Assembly (NCBI GenBank): GCA_947063875.1
Contig: CAMSTY010000034.1
Span: 1 to 38,826 of the forward strand
Length of the DNA stretch: 38,826 nt
Direction of reading: 5' to 3'
Origin: an uncultured bacterium
Lineage (GTDB): Bacteria; Bacillota; Clostridia; Lachnospirales; Lachnospiraceae
Shown here: positions 14,883-23,758 of the stretch, in pieces
How positions within the stretch are numbered: the first letter of the stretch is position 1
Layout: each line of letters opens with the position of its first letter
Program-made: the position numbers and the translations under genes
The notes under the pieces: model-generated
What the model was told of the DNA's origin: nothing
Seen by the model: the letters and a program-made list of their open reading frames with translations, nothing else
Databases searched by the model: none

Positions 14883-14910
14883 TTGCAAAACAGCCATTTA
14901 CTGATATGAT
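14883..14910 (+). promoter_or_regulatory. Promoter of the LytTR two-component genes
   Basis: TTGCAA (14883-14888) and TATGAT (14905-14910) with a 16-bp spacer, about 48 bp before the response regulator start. Confidence 0.5.
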
Positions 14911-14958
14911 TATAAATAGAAAAACTTTTTATTCCCTTGTTTTCACGGAGCGATCCTT

Positions 14959-15663
14959 ATGATAAAAATTACCATCTGCGACGACGATAAAAAGATGTGC
15001 CGCTTTCTGTCTGACATGATCTCTAAAAAACTGGATTCTTTGCATGAACCTCACACGATCGCCTGCCACACCGGCGCTGCCGGCCTGCTGGCCTCTTCTC
15101 TCGATATGGATCTGCTTTTTTTAGACATCCGAATGCCTGGAACAGGCGGCATTTCCCTGGCAAAGCAGCTCAGACAGCAAAACTTTTCCGGCGCCATCAT
15201 ATTTGTAACCGTGCTGAAAGACTATATGCTGGATGCATTTGAAGTGGAAGCCTTTGACTATCTCTGCAAGCCAGTTGACGAAATCCGCCTGGAGAACTCT
15301 TTAAAACGTTTCTTAAAGCGCCGGAACTCTCAGGGAGAAGCAAACCTGTTCATCCATACCGCAAACTGGTGCCGCACGGTCCGGCTCTGTGATATTTACT
15401 ATTGCGAAGTCATCAACCGGAAGATCTATCTGCATACTGCGGACGGGACGATCGACTATTATGGGCGGCTGAAAGAAGTGGAGAGGCAGCTGGATGAGCG
15501 TTTCATCAAATGTCACCGCAGCTATATTGTCAATCTGACATTTCTTCAAGAATATTCCGGCGGGCAAATCCTTCTGAAAAACGGAAGCCGGATTCCCGCC
15601 TCCCGCCCTCATCACCAGGCGCTTCTCGACGCCATGCTGCGGTATATGGAAAGGAGCGATTAA
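14959..15663 (+). CDS. LytTR-type response regulator (AgrA/LytR-like)
   Basis: 234 residues; ATG follows ACGGAGCG. The receiver domain spans about 1-120, with acidic pocket D8-D10, phosphoacceptor D56 in LLFLDIRMPG, T84 region (IIFVTVL) and K104 in YLCKPV. The C-terminal LytTR DNA-binding domain covers about 135-232, with DIYYCEVINRKIYLHT, FIKCHRSYIVNL and LKNGSRIPASR. It is 3 bp ahead of its kinase. Such pairs usually answer peptides or cell-envelope signals and bind paired short repeats near target promoters. Confidence 0.94.
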   Translation: MIKITICDDDKKMCRFLSDMISKKLDSLHEPHTIACHTGAAGLLASSLDMDLLFLDIRMPGTGGISLAKQLRQQNFSGAIIFVTVLKDYMLDAFEVEAFDYLCKPVDEIRLENSLKRFLKRRNSQGEANLFIHTANWCRTVRLCDIYYCEVINRKIYLHTADGTIDYYGRLKEVERQLDERFIKCHRSYIVNLTFLQEYSGGQILLKNGSRIPASRPHHQALLDAMLRYMERSD

Positions 15664-15665
15664 TC

Positions 15666-17003
15666 ATGTCCTTCTTCGATTGGTGGTTTTTTATCCCCAA
15701 CTGCTTTTTCTTTCTCATCGCTCCTGCAACTGCTTTTTACTTTTTCTGCCTATACTGTGGGAATCTGCTGCCAGCCAGGGAGTATTCCTGCCGGCAGCTG
15801 CGGTTCATACTGCTGTGCCTCGCTTATATTTTGTTTTCCGCACTCTTGTTTCTCACGGAAATATCCCTTAGCCTTACCGGCATTCTCTGCCTGCTGCCGG
15901 AAATTCTGCTGCTTTTTCTGTGCAGCCTGTTTTTCAAAAATTTCGACTGGCTTCAGTCCCTGACTGCGTCCACTTTAATTATTTCTGTCGGCAGATTGTG
16001 TCATGGCATTTCCTACTTACTGTTTTTCTGGTTTTGGGGCATCATCCCCCCTGCCTCCGGCAGATTCCTGGACAGCGCACATGCATGCCTCAAAGAACTG
16101 CTTTTTGCTGCTATCCTTTTCCTGATCCGGAAATATTTTTGCCAGGACATCACCAGGACAAGCCGGCTGACTTTCCTCTCCCTGACCATTCCCGTCTTTT
16201 ATATTGCCCTGGTTGAGAGGGCCATCCAGGATTCCATCTATGGAAACACCATTGTCTGGGACAGCGAACAAGGGATCCTGTCGCCGGTTGTGAATCACGT
16301 GGAAATCCTGATTCTCCAGCTTTTCACCTGTGCCTGCCTGTTCCTTACGCTTATCACCTGCCAAAAGGTTCAGAAGGCCCTTCGTCATGAACAGACCATC
16401 CGGATGCTTAAGCAGCAGGCCCAGGCTCAGGAAACCTATATGCAGGAAACCCGCCTTCGCTATGAACAGACCCAGGCATTCCGCCACGACATCAAAAATC
16501 ATCTGACTGTTCTGGCAGAACTGCTAAACGCGCATCAGACTGCCCAGGCCTGTGAATATCTGTCTCATCTGGAGCAGGTTTCCAGCTGTCTCTCCGTTCC
16601 GGTCCAGACCGGAAATGCCGCTGTAGACGCACTGCTGAATGCCAAATTTTCCCTAGCCAGCCAGCTGGATATCTCTGTCCATTGTGAAATAAAAATTCCG
16701 GAAGATTCAAAAGTATCCGACATTGACTGGTGCATTCTGCTGGCCAACGCCGCGGACAATGCCATCAAAGCGCTCAACGCCCTTCCCTCACAAAGCCGGA
16801 ACCTCTTCCTGTCCGGAAAACAGCAGGGCAACTTTTATCTTCTTACCATGGAAAATGACTGCTCTCCGGATATGACTGGATCTCCTCGGGACGGAATCGG
16901 CCTTTCCAATATCCGGAACGTAATGGACCAATATGGCGGCACGGTCAAAATTGAGGCGGACGGAAAAACCTTCCGGCTTCATCTGTTTTTCGTCTTTGAA
17001 TAA
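15666..17003 (+). CDS. GHKL-type sensor histidine kinase (AgrC/NatK-like)
   Basis: 445 residues from ATG 15666, behind AAAGGAGCGA that overlaps the regulator end. Residues 1-235 hold about six to seven hydrophobic segments with no large extracellular domain, as in AgrC-like receptors. A coiled stretch (240-270) leads to the phosphoacceptor H274 in FRHDIKNHLTVL. The HATPase has an N-box at DWCILLANAADNAIKAL (about 354-370) and a G-box at DGIGLSNIRNVMDQYGG (409-425). It would phosphorylate the LytTR regulator just upstream. No small peptide gene of the AgrD type is visible. Confidence 0.93.
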   Translation: MSFFDWWFFIPNCFFFLIAPATAFYFFCLYCGNLLPAREYSCRQLRFILLCLAYILFSALLFLTEISLSLTGILCLLPEILLLFLCSLFFKNFDWLQSLTASTLIISVGRLCHGISYLLFFWFWGIIPPASGRFLDSAHACLKELLFAAILFLIRKYFCQDITRTSRLTFLSLTIPVFYIALVERAIQDSIYGNTIVWDSEQGILSPVVNHVEILILQLFTCACLFLTLITCQKVQKALRHEQTIRMLKQQAQAQETYMQETRLRYEQTQAFRHDIKNHLTVLAELLNAHQTAQACEYLSHLEQVSSCLSVPVQTGNAAVDALLNAKFSLASQLDISVHCEIKIPEDSKVSDIDWCILLANAADNAIKALNALPSQSRNLFLSGKQQGNFYLLTMENDCSPDMTGSPRDGIGLSNIRNVMDQYGGTVKIEADGKTFRLHLFFVFE

Positions 17004-17133
17004 GAGCTACATATTCATAACAAATAAACCGTCATTCACATCAGAAGGCTTGAAACGAGACTATAAACCCATTACACTGGTATTTAAGAAGCAGTTGTTT
17101 CAAAAAACAATCAGAAAGGAGACGCGTAAAAGT

Positions 17134-17469
17134 ATGGATATCAATGGAATCAGTCCCAGCATTCCTGCTGCCAATACCATGGGAGGCCCGCAAGGGTCCG
17201 GTAAAAATCCGCAGCTGTCTGCCCTGGAGCAGAAACTCAATCGTCTGACTAACGAAAAGAAGCAGGCTGTCCGGAATAAAGATAAAGACAAAGAAAGAAA
17301 GCTGGAACAGGAAATCCAGGCAGTAAAGCAGCAGATTGCACAGCTAAAGCAAAAAGAAAAACAAAAAGAGAAGCAAAAAACCCAAGAAGAAGCAGGCAAA
17401 AATGCTATGTCACCAGAGATCCCGGCCCACATTCAGGGACTGGGCGGCAATGTTGACCAATATGCCTGA
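17134..17469 (+). CDS. FlxA-like coiled-coil protein
   Basis: 111 residues from ATG 17134, preceded by AGAAAGGAGACG; the open frame extends upstream into the kinase end without support. The N-terminus is rich in P, G and N and lacks a signal. Residues about 30-85 form a highly charged K/E/Q coiled coil (LEQKLNRLTNEKKQAVR, KLEQEIQAVKQQIAQLKQ). This fits the FlxA-like family of small coiled-coil proteins, whose function is not established. It follows the kinase by 130 bp and may be a target or a separate gene. Its length suits a complete member. Confidence 0.7.
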   Translation: MDINGISPSIPAANTMGGPQGSGKNPQLSALEQKLNRLTNEKKQAVRNKDKDKERKLEQEIQAVKQQIAQLKQKEKQKEKQKTQEEAGKNAMSPEIPAHIQGLGGNVDQYA

Positions 17470-17477
17470 AAACACAA

Positions 17478-17519
17478 GGGCGCCGCTTAGCTATCCTTCC
17501 TGATAGTTTTGCGACGCCC
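17478..17519. terminator. Terminator between the FlxA-like gene and mfd
   Basis: A long imperfect hairpin, GGGCGCCGC...GCGACGCCC outer stem with an inner CTATC/GATAG stem, between convergent genes. T-rich stretches on both sides suggest it works both ways. Confidence 0.7.
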
Positions 17520-17573
17520 CTCTCTTAAGGCAATCGGCTTATCTTTCCATCCCCTGGCTTTTACCCCTTCCTT

Positions 17574-20500
17574 TTACTCCTTGCTTTCACGGCCTGCATG
17601 GTCGATCATTCCTACCATCTTTCCGATCAGTTCTCCCGCCCGTTCCAGCATCGCATTACAGTCTTTATGCGCATTTCTTCTGTCTATATAATGAAAATAC
17701 GGTGCTTCCCCCATCTGGAATTTCAATTCCCCCCCATAGTCCTGCACCATCTGGGGAATCCCGGTTGTGTCCAGCCTGGCATCGGGATACATGGTCAGCC
17801 TCACTTCCTGCCGGTTGACCTTTACTTCTGTCACATATGCCCGATGGGCCAATGCCTTCAGTTCCGCCACTACCAGCAGGTTTTCCACAGACTTCGGAAT
17901 ATCTCCGAACCGGTCTATCAGTTCATCCTGCATATCCATATGCTCTTCTTCATTCTCAATTCCGGATATCCGCTTATAAATATCCAGTTTCTGATATTCA
18001 TTTTTAATATAAGAAGAAGGAATATAAGCGTCAATGTCACAGTCCACCACCGTCTCGAATTCTTCTTCCTCTGTTCGTTTTCCACGCAGGGCCTGAACCG
18101 CCTGGTTTAAAAGCTTGCAGTACAGATCATATCCCACTGCTTCCATGTGTCCATGCTGCTCCGCCCCCAGCACATTTCCGGCGCCGCGGATCTCCAGGTC
18201 CCGCATGGCAATCTTGATTCCTGACCCTAATTCCGTAAACTCACGGATCGCCTGCAAGCGCTTCTCTGCCTCTTCCTTCAGAAGCTTATCCCTCTTATAC
18301 ATAAGAAATGCGTAAGATGTCCGGTTCGACCGGCCCACACGTCCCCGAAGCTGATAAAGCTGGGAAAGGCCCATCCTGTCCGCGTCATGAATGATCATCG
18401 TATTGGCATTGGGAATGTCCAGACCTGTCTCAATGATTGTGGTGGACACCAGCACATCGATCTCTCCGTTTACAAAATCAAACATGATCTTTTCCAGCTG
18501 CCGCTCCTGCATCTGCCCATGGGCATACACTACCACGGCATCCCCTGCCAGTTCCTGAATATGGGCCGCGATCTCATCAATCCCCTTGACCCGGTTAAAC
18601 ACATAATATACCTGCCCGTTTCGTGCCAATTCCCGGTTGATCGCCTCCCTCACCATCTCGTCATTATATTCCATCACATAAGTCTGGATCGGCAGACGGT
18701 CCACCGGCGGTTCTTCCAGTACGCTCATATCCCGGATTCCCACCAGGCTCATGTGCAGTGTCCGTGGAATCGGGGTAGCCGTCAGAGTCAATACATCCAC
18801 ATTTTCTTTCAGTTTCTTGATCTTCTCCTTATGCGTCACCCCGAAACGCTGTTCCTCGTCAATAATCAGCAATCCAAGATCCTTAAATTTCACATCCTTA
18901 GACAAAACCCGGTGGGTACCGATCACAATATCCACCAGTCCTTTCTGCAAATCCGTCAAAGTCTTTTTCACCTGGGCCGGGGTGCGGAACCGGGACATCA
19001 GATCCACCCGCACCGGGAAATCCTTCATTCTCTGCAAAAACGTATTATAGTGCTGCTGCGCCAAAATAGTGGTTGGCACCAGATAAACTACCTGCTTGCT
19101 CTCCTGCACGGCCTTAAAAGCCGCCCGCAGGGCCACCTCCGTTTTTCCGTATCCCACATCCCCGCAGACCAGCCGGTCCATGATTTTTTTGCTTTCCATG
19201 TCCCGCTTGGCCGCCTCAATGGCTTCTGCCTGATCCTCGGTCTCCTCATAAGGAAACAATTCTTCAAACTCCCGCTGCCACACCGTATCCGGGCCATACT
19301 GAAAACCGGTGGTCCCCTGGCGGGCAGCATAAAGTTCCACCAGATCCTTCGCGATCTCCCTGACCGCGTTTTTTACCCGGCTGCGAGTCCGCTTCCATTG
19401 CTCTCCGCCCAGCTTGTTAAGCTTTGGAGCCTTGGCATCAGCGTCCGCATATTTTTGAATGCCATCCAGCCGGGTCGCCGGAAGATAAAGATTCCCCCCA
19501 TCTGCATATTCAACCTTCAAATAGTCCTTGATTACCTTGTCCCGCTCAATCTTTTCGATTCCACGGTAAATTCCCAGTCCATGCTCTTCATGGACAACAT
19601 AATCCCCCACGGACAATTCAGAAAAGCTTTGAATCTTCTGCCCCTCATAGGAAGTCTTTTTCCGCTTCCTCCTTTTCTTTTCGGTGCCGAACATGTCCCC
19701 TTCCGTAATGACCACAAACCTGATCTGAGAATATTCAAAACCCCGATGCAAATTTCCATAGACAACCTGAATCTCTCCCGGCTGCACCTGCCGGTCTTCA
19801 TGATCCGGGCAAAACGCACTTAATTCATATTCCCGCAGATCGCCTGCCAGGCGGCTGGCCCGCGTCCGCGAACCGGAAAGCAGAATCACCCGGTATTTTT
19901 CCCGTTTCCAACGCTGCAGATCTTTGATCAGAAGTTCAAAGTTGTTCTGATAAGAGCTCACGTTCCTTACACGGATTTGATACTGGCCATTCACAGTCAT
20001 CCCTGGCAGTTTCTGTTCCAAGCCGGTCAGATACATCGTATTGCTCCGCTGCGCCCGCGCCAGCAGTTCTTTGGCCGTATACAGAAGGTCTGTCTGTCCC
20101 GGAAGCAGATATCCCTTTTCCAGCCGGTGCGACATACTCTCCCGGAATTCCATTTCCACCGCCTCGCCCTTTTCCCGCAAACGAGCCGGCTCATCCAAAA
20201 TGATCATACTGTCTTCTTTAAAATAGTCCAAAAAGGACACCGTTTCCTCGCAAAAATAAGACAGGCAGGAATCCAGTCCGTTCACCTTCCAGCCTTCTCT
20301 GATCCCTTCCACCAGTTCCTGCGTAATCCCTAAAAGCCGGTGTGCTTCCTCTGTCCGCATCTGTTTTCGCAGCTTTTCCACCGATATCCCGGCTTCTTTT
20401 TCAATCTTTTGGGCCCCTTCTTTTCTCTGCTCTCTGGTAAGCACAATCTCTGATGCCGGATAAATCGCAATCTCTTCCAGCTGTTCAATCGAACGTTGGC

Positions 20501-21125
20501 TCTCCAAATCAAAGAAACGGATGGAATCCACCTCCGTATCCCACAATTCAATGCGGATCGGCTGCTCCTCCGTGAGCGGGAAAATATCCAGAATCCCGCC
20601 GCGAATCGAAAACTGCCCCATTCCATCCACCTGTCCGGTACGTTCATAACCCATCTGGGCAAGACGTTCCTTCCATTCGTCCAGTTCCAGCTCCTGCCCG
20701 GCCTTTACCACAATCACCTGGTCCGCAAGCTGCTTGGGCAAAAGCAGATGGTCCATCAGTCCGTCTATCGTCGTCACTACCACTCCGGAGGCATCCTCCA
20801 TCCGGTGGCGCAGCACCTGCAGCCGCTGGCGTGCCATCAGGTTTCCATGAATATCCGCACTGTAAAACAGCAGGTCTTTCGCCGGATACAGCCATACATC
20901 CTGCCGGAAACAGCCAAAATCCTCATAGATTTCCCGCGCACGCGAATCATCATAAGTTACGATCAGCTTCCACGCTGCATCCGGAACCGTTTCCTGGATC
21001 AGGTGTACCTTCTGGGAATCCATACAGCCGCTCACCTGCACCGGCCCTTGCCCCTGCTCCAATTGCCGGTTTAACTCTTCATATTCAATCAACTCTGTCA
21101 ATGGATTGGCAAATACCCTGCTCAT
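17574..21125 (-). CDS. mfd: Transcription-repair coupling factor Mfd
   Basis: 1183 residues, the usual Firmicute length. Domains in order: the UvrB-like N-terminal part (to about 350), the CarD-like RNA polymerase interaction domain (about 495-560, SVGDYVVHEEHGLGIYRG), the RecG-like translocase with Walker A GDVGYGKTE near 654-662 and the DEEQ box near 755 (LLIIDEEQRFGVTHKE), the TLTATPIPRTLHMSL motif, motif VI region QLRGRVGRSNRTSYA, and the C-terminal TRCF domain. It removes stalled RNA polymerase and recruits UvrA to DNA damage. It lies 12 bp behind pth, the common pth-mfd arrangement of Firmicutes. Confidence 0.98.
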   Translation of the reverse strand: MSRVFANPLTELIEYEELNRQLEQGQGPVQVSGCMDSQKVHLIQETVPDAAWKLIVTYDDSRAREIYEDFGCFRQDVWLYPAKDLLFYSADIHGNLMARQRLQVLRHRMEDASGVVVTTIDGLMDHLLLPKQLADQVIVVKAGQELELDEWKERLAQMGYERTGQVDGMGQFSIRGGILDIFPLTEEQPIRIELWDTEVDSIRFFDLESQRSIEQLEEIAIYPASEIVLTREQRKEGAQKIEKEAGISVEKLRKQMRTEEAHRLLGITQELVEGIREGWKVNGLDSCLSYFCEETVSFLDYFKEDSMIILDEPARLREKGEAVEMEFRESMSHRLEKGYLLPGQTDLLYTAKELLARAQRSNTMYLTGLEQKLPGMTVNGQYQIRVRNVSSYQNNFELLIKDLQRWKREKYRVILLSGSRTRASRLAGDLREYELSAFCPDHEDRQVQPGEIQVVYGNLHRGFEYSQIRFVVITEGDMFGTEKKRRKRKKTSYEGQKIQSFSELSVGDYVVHEEHGLGIYRGIEKIERDKVIKDYLKVEYADGGNLYLPATRLDGIQKYADADAKAPKLNKLGGEQWKRTRSRVKNAVREIAKDLVELYAARQGTTGFQYGPDTVWQREFEELFPYEETEDQAEAIEAAKRDMESKKIMDRLVCGDVGYGKTEVALRAAFKAVQESKQVVYLVPTTILAQQHYNTFLQRMKDFPVRVDLMSRFRTPAQVKKTLTDLQKGLVDIVIGTHRVLSKDVKFKDLGLLIIDEEQRFGVTHKEKIKKLKENVDVLTLTATPIPRTLHMSLVGIRDMSVLEEPPVDRLPIQTYVMEYNDEMVREAINRELARNGQVYYVFNRVKGIDEIAAHIQELAGDAVVVYAHGQMQERQLEKIMFDFVNGEIDVLVSTTIIETGLDIPNANTMIIHDADRMGLSQLYQLRGRVGRSNRTSYAFLMYKRDKLLKEEAEKRLQAIREFTELGSGIKIAMRDLEIRGAGNVLGAEQHGHMEAVGYDLYCKLLNQAVQALRGKRTEEEEFETVVDCDIDAYIPSSYIKNEYQKLDIYKRISGIENEEEHMDMQDELIDRFGDIPKSVENLLVVAELKALAHRAYVTEVKVNRQEVRLTMYPDARLDTTGIPQMVQDYGGELKFQMGEAPYFHYIDRRNAHKDCNAMLERAGELIGKMVGMIDHAGRESKE

Positions 21126-21137
21126 ACTCCGTCTGCC

Positions 21138-21716
21138 TCACTCCTCTGTTTTCTTTTTTGTGTTAAAATGATTCATGGCACGATCCGCCCCGTCACAAAT
21201 CATCATCACAGCCGCCTTTGCCGCTTCCTGAAACGCCTCCTCCATCAACTCCTGCTCCCCTTTGGAGAACCGGCCAAGCACATAATCCTTCAAGTCTATC
21301 CGCGGCGGTTTTTCCCCCACCCCCACCTTAATCCGAGGGAATTCCTGCGTTCCCAGGTGCGCAATAATATTCTTAATTCCATTATGCCCGCCGGCGCTTC
21401 CCTTCAACCGGATTCTTAACTGTCCTGGCGCCAGGCTGATATCATCATAAATAACAATCAGCTTCTGCGGCATTTCTTTATAATAATCCAATACGGCCCG
21501 CAGGCTTTCCCCACTGAGATTCATAAATGTCTGCGGTTTCACCAAAAGCACTTTCTGGCCTTCCATCACACCTTTGCCGCAAAACGCACGATGCTTCCGT
21601 TCACTGATATCAATATCATATTGCCTCGCCAGTTCATCCACTACCGCAAACCCTACATTATGTCTTGTTTTATCATATTCCTTTGTTGGATTTCCAAGTC
21701 CTGCTATAATATACAT
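21138..21716 (-). CDS. pth: Peptidyl-tRNA hydrolase
   Basis: 192 residues from ATG 21716-21714, chosen because GGGAAGGAAC precedes it and it begins the conserved MYIIAGLGNPTKEYDKTRHNVGF. Catalytic N9 and H19 are present, with N-M-S type contacts in KPQTFMNLSGES and D92 in VIYDDISLAPGQLRIR; GSAGGHNGIKNI is the second signature. It recycles peptidyl-tRNA released from stalled ribosomes. It is probably co-transcribed with mfd. Confidence 0.97.
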   Translation of the reverse strand: MYIIAGLGNPTKEYDKTRHNVGFAVVDELARQYDIDISERKHRAFCGKGVMEGQKVLLVKPQTFMNLSGESLRAVLDYYKEMPQKLIVIYDDISLAPGQLRIRLKGSAGGHNGIKNIIAHLGTQEFPRIKVGVGEKPPRIDLKDYVLGRFSKGEQELMEEAFQEAAKAAVMMICDGADRAMNHFNTKKKTEE

Positions 21717-21914
21717 TTTCGTTCCTTCCCAACGCACCAAAAGCGCTAGCCGCCGCCCAAGGGGGGGATGCTAACGCCAATGCCGCTTAGATTCATTTAC
21801 TTTATTTTAACAGGTCGCAAAAAGAATGTAAAGGCCTCCTTCTTGCTTTTCCTTTTTACTTATGTTAGACTGTTACCGTTCACAGCAACCAGCAAGAAAG
21901 AAAGAAGAGAGGTT

Positions 21915-23318
21915 ATGAATAAGTCTCAATTTGATGTAATTATTATCGGGGCCGGTCCTTCCGGTATTTTCTGCGCTTACGAACTGATTGAAAAACGCCC
22001 GAATCTGAATATCCTGATGATCGAAAAAGGCCGTCCCATTGAAAAACGTGTCTGCCCCAAGCGGACAACCAAAACCTGTGTGGGCTGCAAACCCTGTTCC
22101 ATCACGACCGGTTTTGCCGGCGCCGGGGCTTTTTCCGACGGCAAACTGTCCCTGTCTCCCGATGTGGGCGGCAATCTCCCGGAAATTCTCGGCTACGAGC
22201 AAGCCGTGCAGCTGATCAAAGAATCGGATGACATCTACTTAAAATTCGGCGCCGACACGAATGTATACGGCATGGACCGGCAAAAAGAAGTGGAAGAGAT
22301 CCGTCGCAAAGCCATTCAGGCCAACCTGAAACTGATCGAATGCCCGATTCGCCATCTGGGTACGGAAGAAGGGTATAAGATCTATACCCGCCTGCAGGAA
22401 CACCTCTTAAAGCAGGGAGTTCACATGGAATTTCACACTATGGTAAAAAATATCCTGATTGAAGGAAATCAGGTTAAAGGGGTCATCACAGACAAGGACG
22501 AGACCTTCTGCGCCCCGGAAGTAGTTGCCGCTATCGGCAGGGAAGGTTCCGACTGGTTCAGCCATATCTGCAAGGAACATGGGATTGAAACCCAGGTCGG
22601 GACCGTTGACATCGGTGTCCGCGTAGAAGTCCGGGATGAGGTAATGAAGTTTCTCAACGAGAATCTGTATGAGGCGAAACTGGTATACTACACCCCGACA
22701 TTTGACGATAAAGTCCGCACCTTTTGTACCAACCCCTCCGGCGAGGTGGCGACGGAATATTACGAAAACGGGCTTGCCGTGGTCAATGGCCATGCCTACA
22801 AATCCAAAGAATACAAGACCCGCAACACCAACTTTGCCCTTCTGGTTTCCAAAAACTTCACAAAACCGTTTAAAACACCGATCGAATACGGCAAGTACAT
22901 CGCCAGGCTCAGCAACATGCTCTGCGACGGAAAAATCATGGTTCAGACATTTGGTGATTTTCAGCGAGGCCGCCGCACTACGGAAGAACGTCTCTGCCGC
23001 AACAATCTGATTCCCACTCTGAAGGATGCCGTCCCCGGCGACCTCTCCTTAGTCTTTCCCCATCGGATTATGGTAGACATTCAGGAAATGCTGTTGGCCT
23101 TAGACAAAGTCACTCCGGGGATTGCCAGCGATGAGACCCTGCTTTATGGCGTAGAAGTAAAGTTTTATTCCAATAAAGTAGTAGTAGACTCTGACTTTGA
23201 AACCAGCATCCGCGGCCTTCGGGCAATCGGAGACGGCGCTTCCGTTACCAGGGGACTCCAACAGGCATCTGCAAACGGACTTTGTGTGGCGCGAAGCATT
23301 TTGCACAGTCTTTCCTGA
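21915..23318 (+). CDS. FAD-dependent oxidoreductase with a four-cysteine motif
   Basis: 467 residues from ATG 21915, behind AGAGAGG; the frame is open 49 codons upstream without support. The N-terminus carries the dinucleotide fold IIIGAGPSGIFCAYEL (G12, G14, G17) and an acidic strand end (MIEKG). A cluster C47-x7-C55-x2-C58-x2-C61 follows, then TTGFAGAGAFSDGKLSL. The C-terminal GAGD-like FAD contact is LRAIGDGASVTRGLQQASANG. This is the COG2509-type family of uncharacterised FAD dehydrogenases, common in anaerobes. The cysteines could hold an Fe-S cluster or a metal (inference). It stands alone, divergent from pth. Confidence 0.85.
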   Translation: MNKSQFDVIIIGAGPSGIFCAYELIEKRPNLNILMIEKGRPIEKRVCPKRTTKTCVGCKPCSITTGFAGAGAFSDGKLSLSPDVGGNLPEILGYEQAVQLIKESDDIYLKFGADTNVYGMDRQKEVEEIRRKAIQANLKLIECPIRHLGTEEGYKIYTRLQEHLLKQGVHMEFHTMVKNILIEGNQVKGVITDKDETFCAPEVVAAIGREGSDWFSHICKEHGIETQVGTVDIGVRVEVRDEVMKFLNENLYEAKLVYYTPTFDDKVRTFCTNPSGEVATEYYENGLAVVNGHAYKSKEYKTRNTNFALLVSKNFTKPFKTPIEYGKYIARLSNMLCDGKIMVQTFGDFQRGRRTTEERLCRNNLIPTLKDAVPGDLSLVFPHRIMVDIQEMLLALDKVTPGIASDETLLYGVEVKFYSNKVVVDSDFETSIRGLRAIGDGASVTRGLQQASANGLCVARSILHSLS

Positions 23319-23337
23319 ACTATCCCTTCCTGTCAAT

Positions 23338-23420
23338 CCGGCAAAGCACATCACCGGCGCGTTTTGCCGGATATTTCGTTACGGGAGAAGGGGCAGACTC
23401 CTCTGATCTGCCCCTTCTCC
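23338..23420. terminator. Two hairpins between the FAD oxidoreductase and spoVG
   Basis: The first is CCGGCAAA/TTTGCCGG (23338-23345, 23363-23370). The second is a perfect 14-bp stem, GGAGAAGGGGCAGA (23384-23397) and TCTGCCCCTTCTCC (23407-23420), with a 9-nt loop. The genes on both sides converge here, so the pair probably terminates both. Confidence 0.8.
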
Positions 23421-23468
23421 TGTTGATACTATTCTGATACTATTCTCACCGTTAGATCGTCACTCTCC

Positions 23469-23732
23469 CTAGCTTTCCAGCGCTGTAGTCTCATACTTGT
23501 TCAGAATCACACTCTGAATCATGTCTCGCGTCTCTGAGTTGATCGGATGGGCGATGTCCCGATATTCGCCGTCCGCTGCTTTTCGGCTTGGCATGGCAAT
23601 AAACATTCCCTTTTCTCCTTCAATCACCTTAATATCGTGAATCACGAATTCATTATCCAGCGTAATCGAAACGATCGCCTTCATTTTGCCTTCTTTTTCT
23701 ATCCTTCTCACTCTTACATCTGTTATCTGCAT
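23469..23732 (-). CDS. spoVG: SpoVG, septation / RNA-binding regulator
   Basis: 87 residues, full length; ATG 23732-23730 follows GAGGGAAAGGG. It shows the SpoVG core [19 protein letters not shown], then [40 protein letters not shown] and [13 protein letters not shown]. SpoVG is a small nucleic-acid-binding regulator used in sporulation, septation and virulence control. It lies 26 bp after glgD on the same strand, so it is probably read from the glg transcript, unlike the purR-yabJ-spoVG setting of Bacillus. Confidence 0.97.
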   Translation of the reverse strand: MQITDVRVRRIEKEGKMKAIVSITLDNEFVIHDIKVIEGEKGMFIAMPSRKAADGEYRDIAHPINSETRDMIQSVILNKYETTALES

Positions 23733-23758
23733 ATCAATAACCCTTTCCCTCTAGTACA

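Noticed and set aside
18387-19823. Long plus-strand open frame of 478 codons
   Set aside because: It lies wholly antisense inside mfd, has His/Pro/Leu-rich composition typical of an antisense shadow, no family motifs and no ribosome site.
23429-23450. Tandem GATACTATTCT repeat
   Set aside because: Only two 11-bp copies in a terminator region; too little to call a functional repeat.
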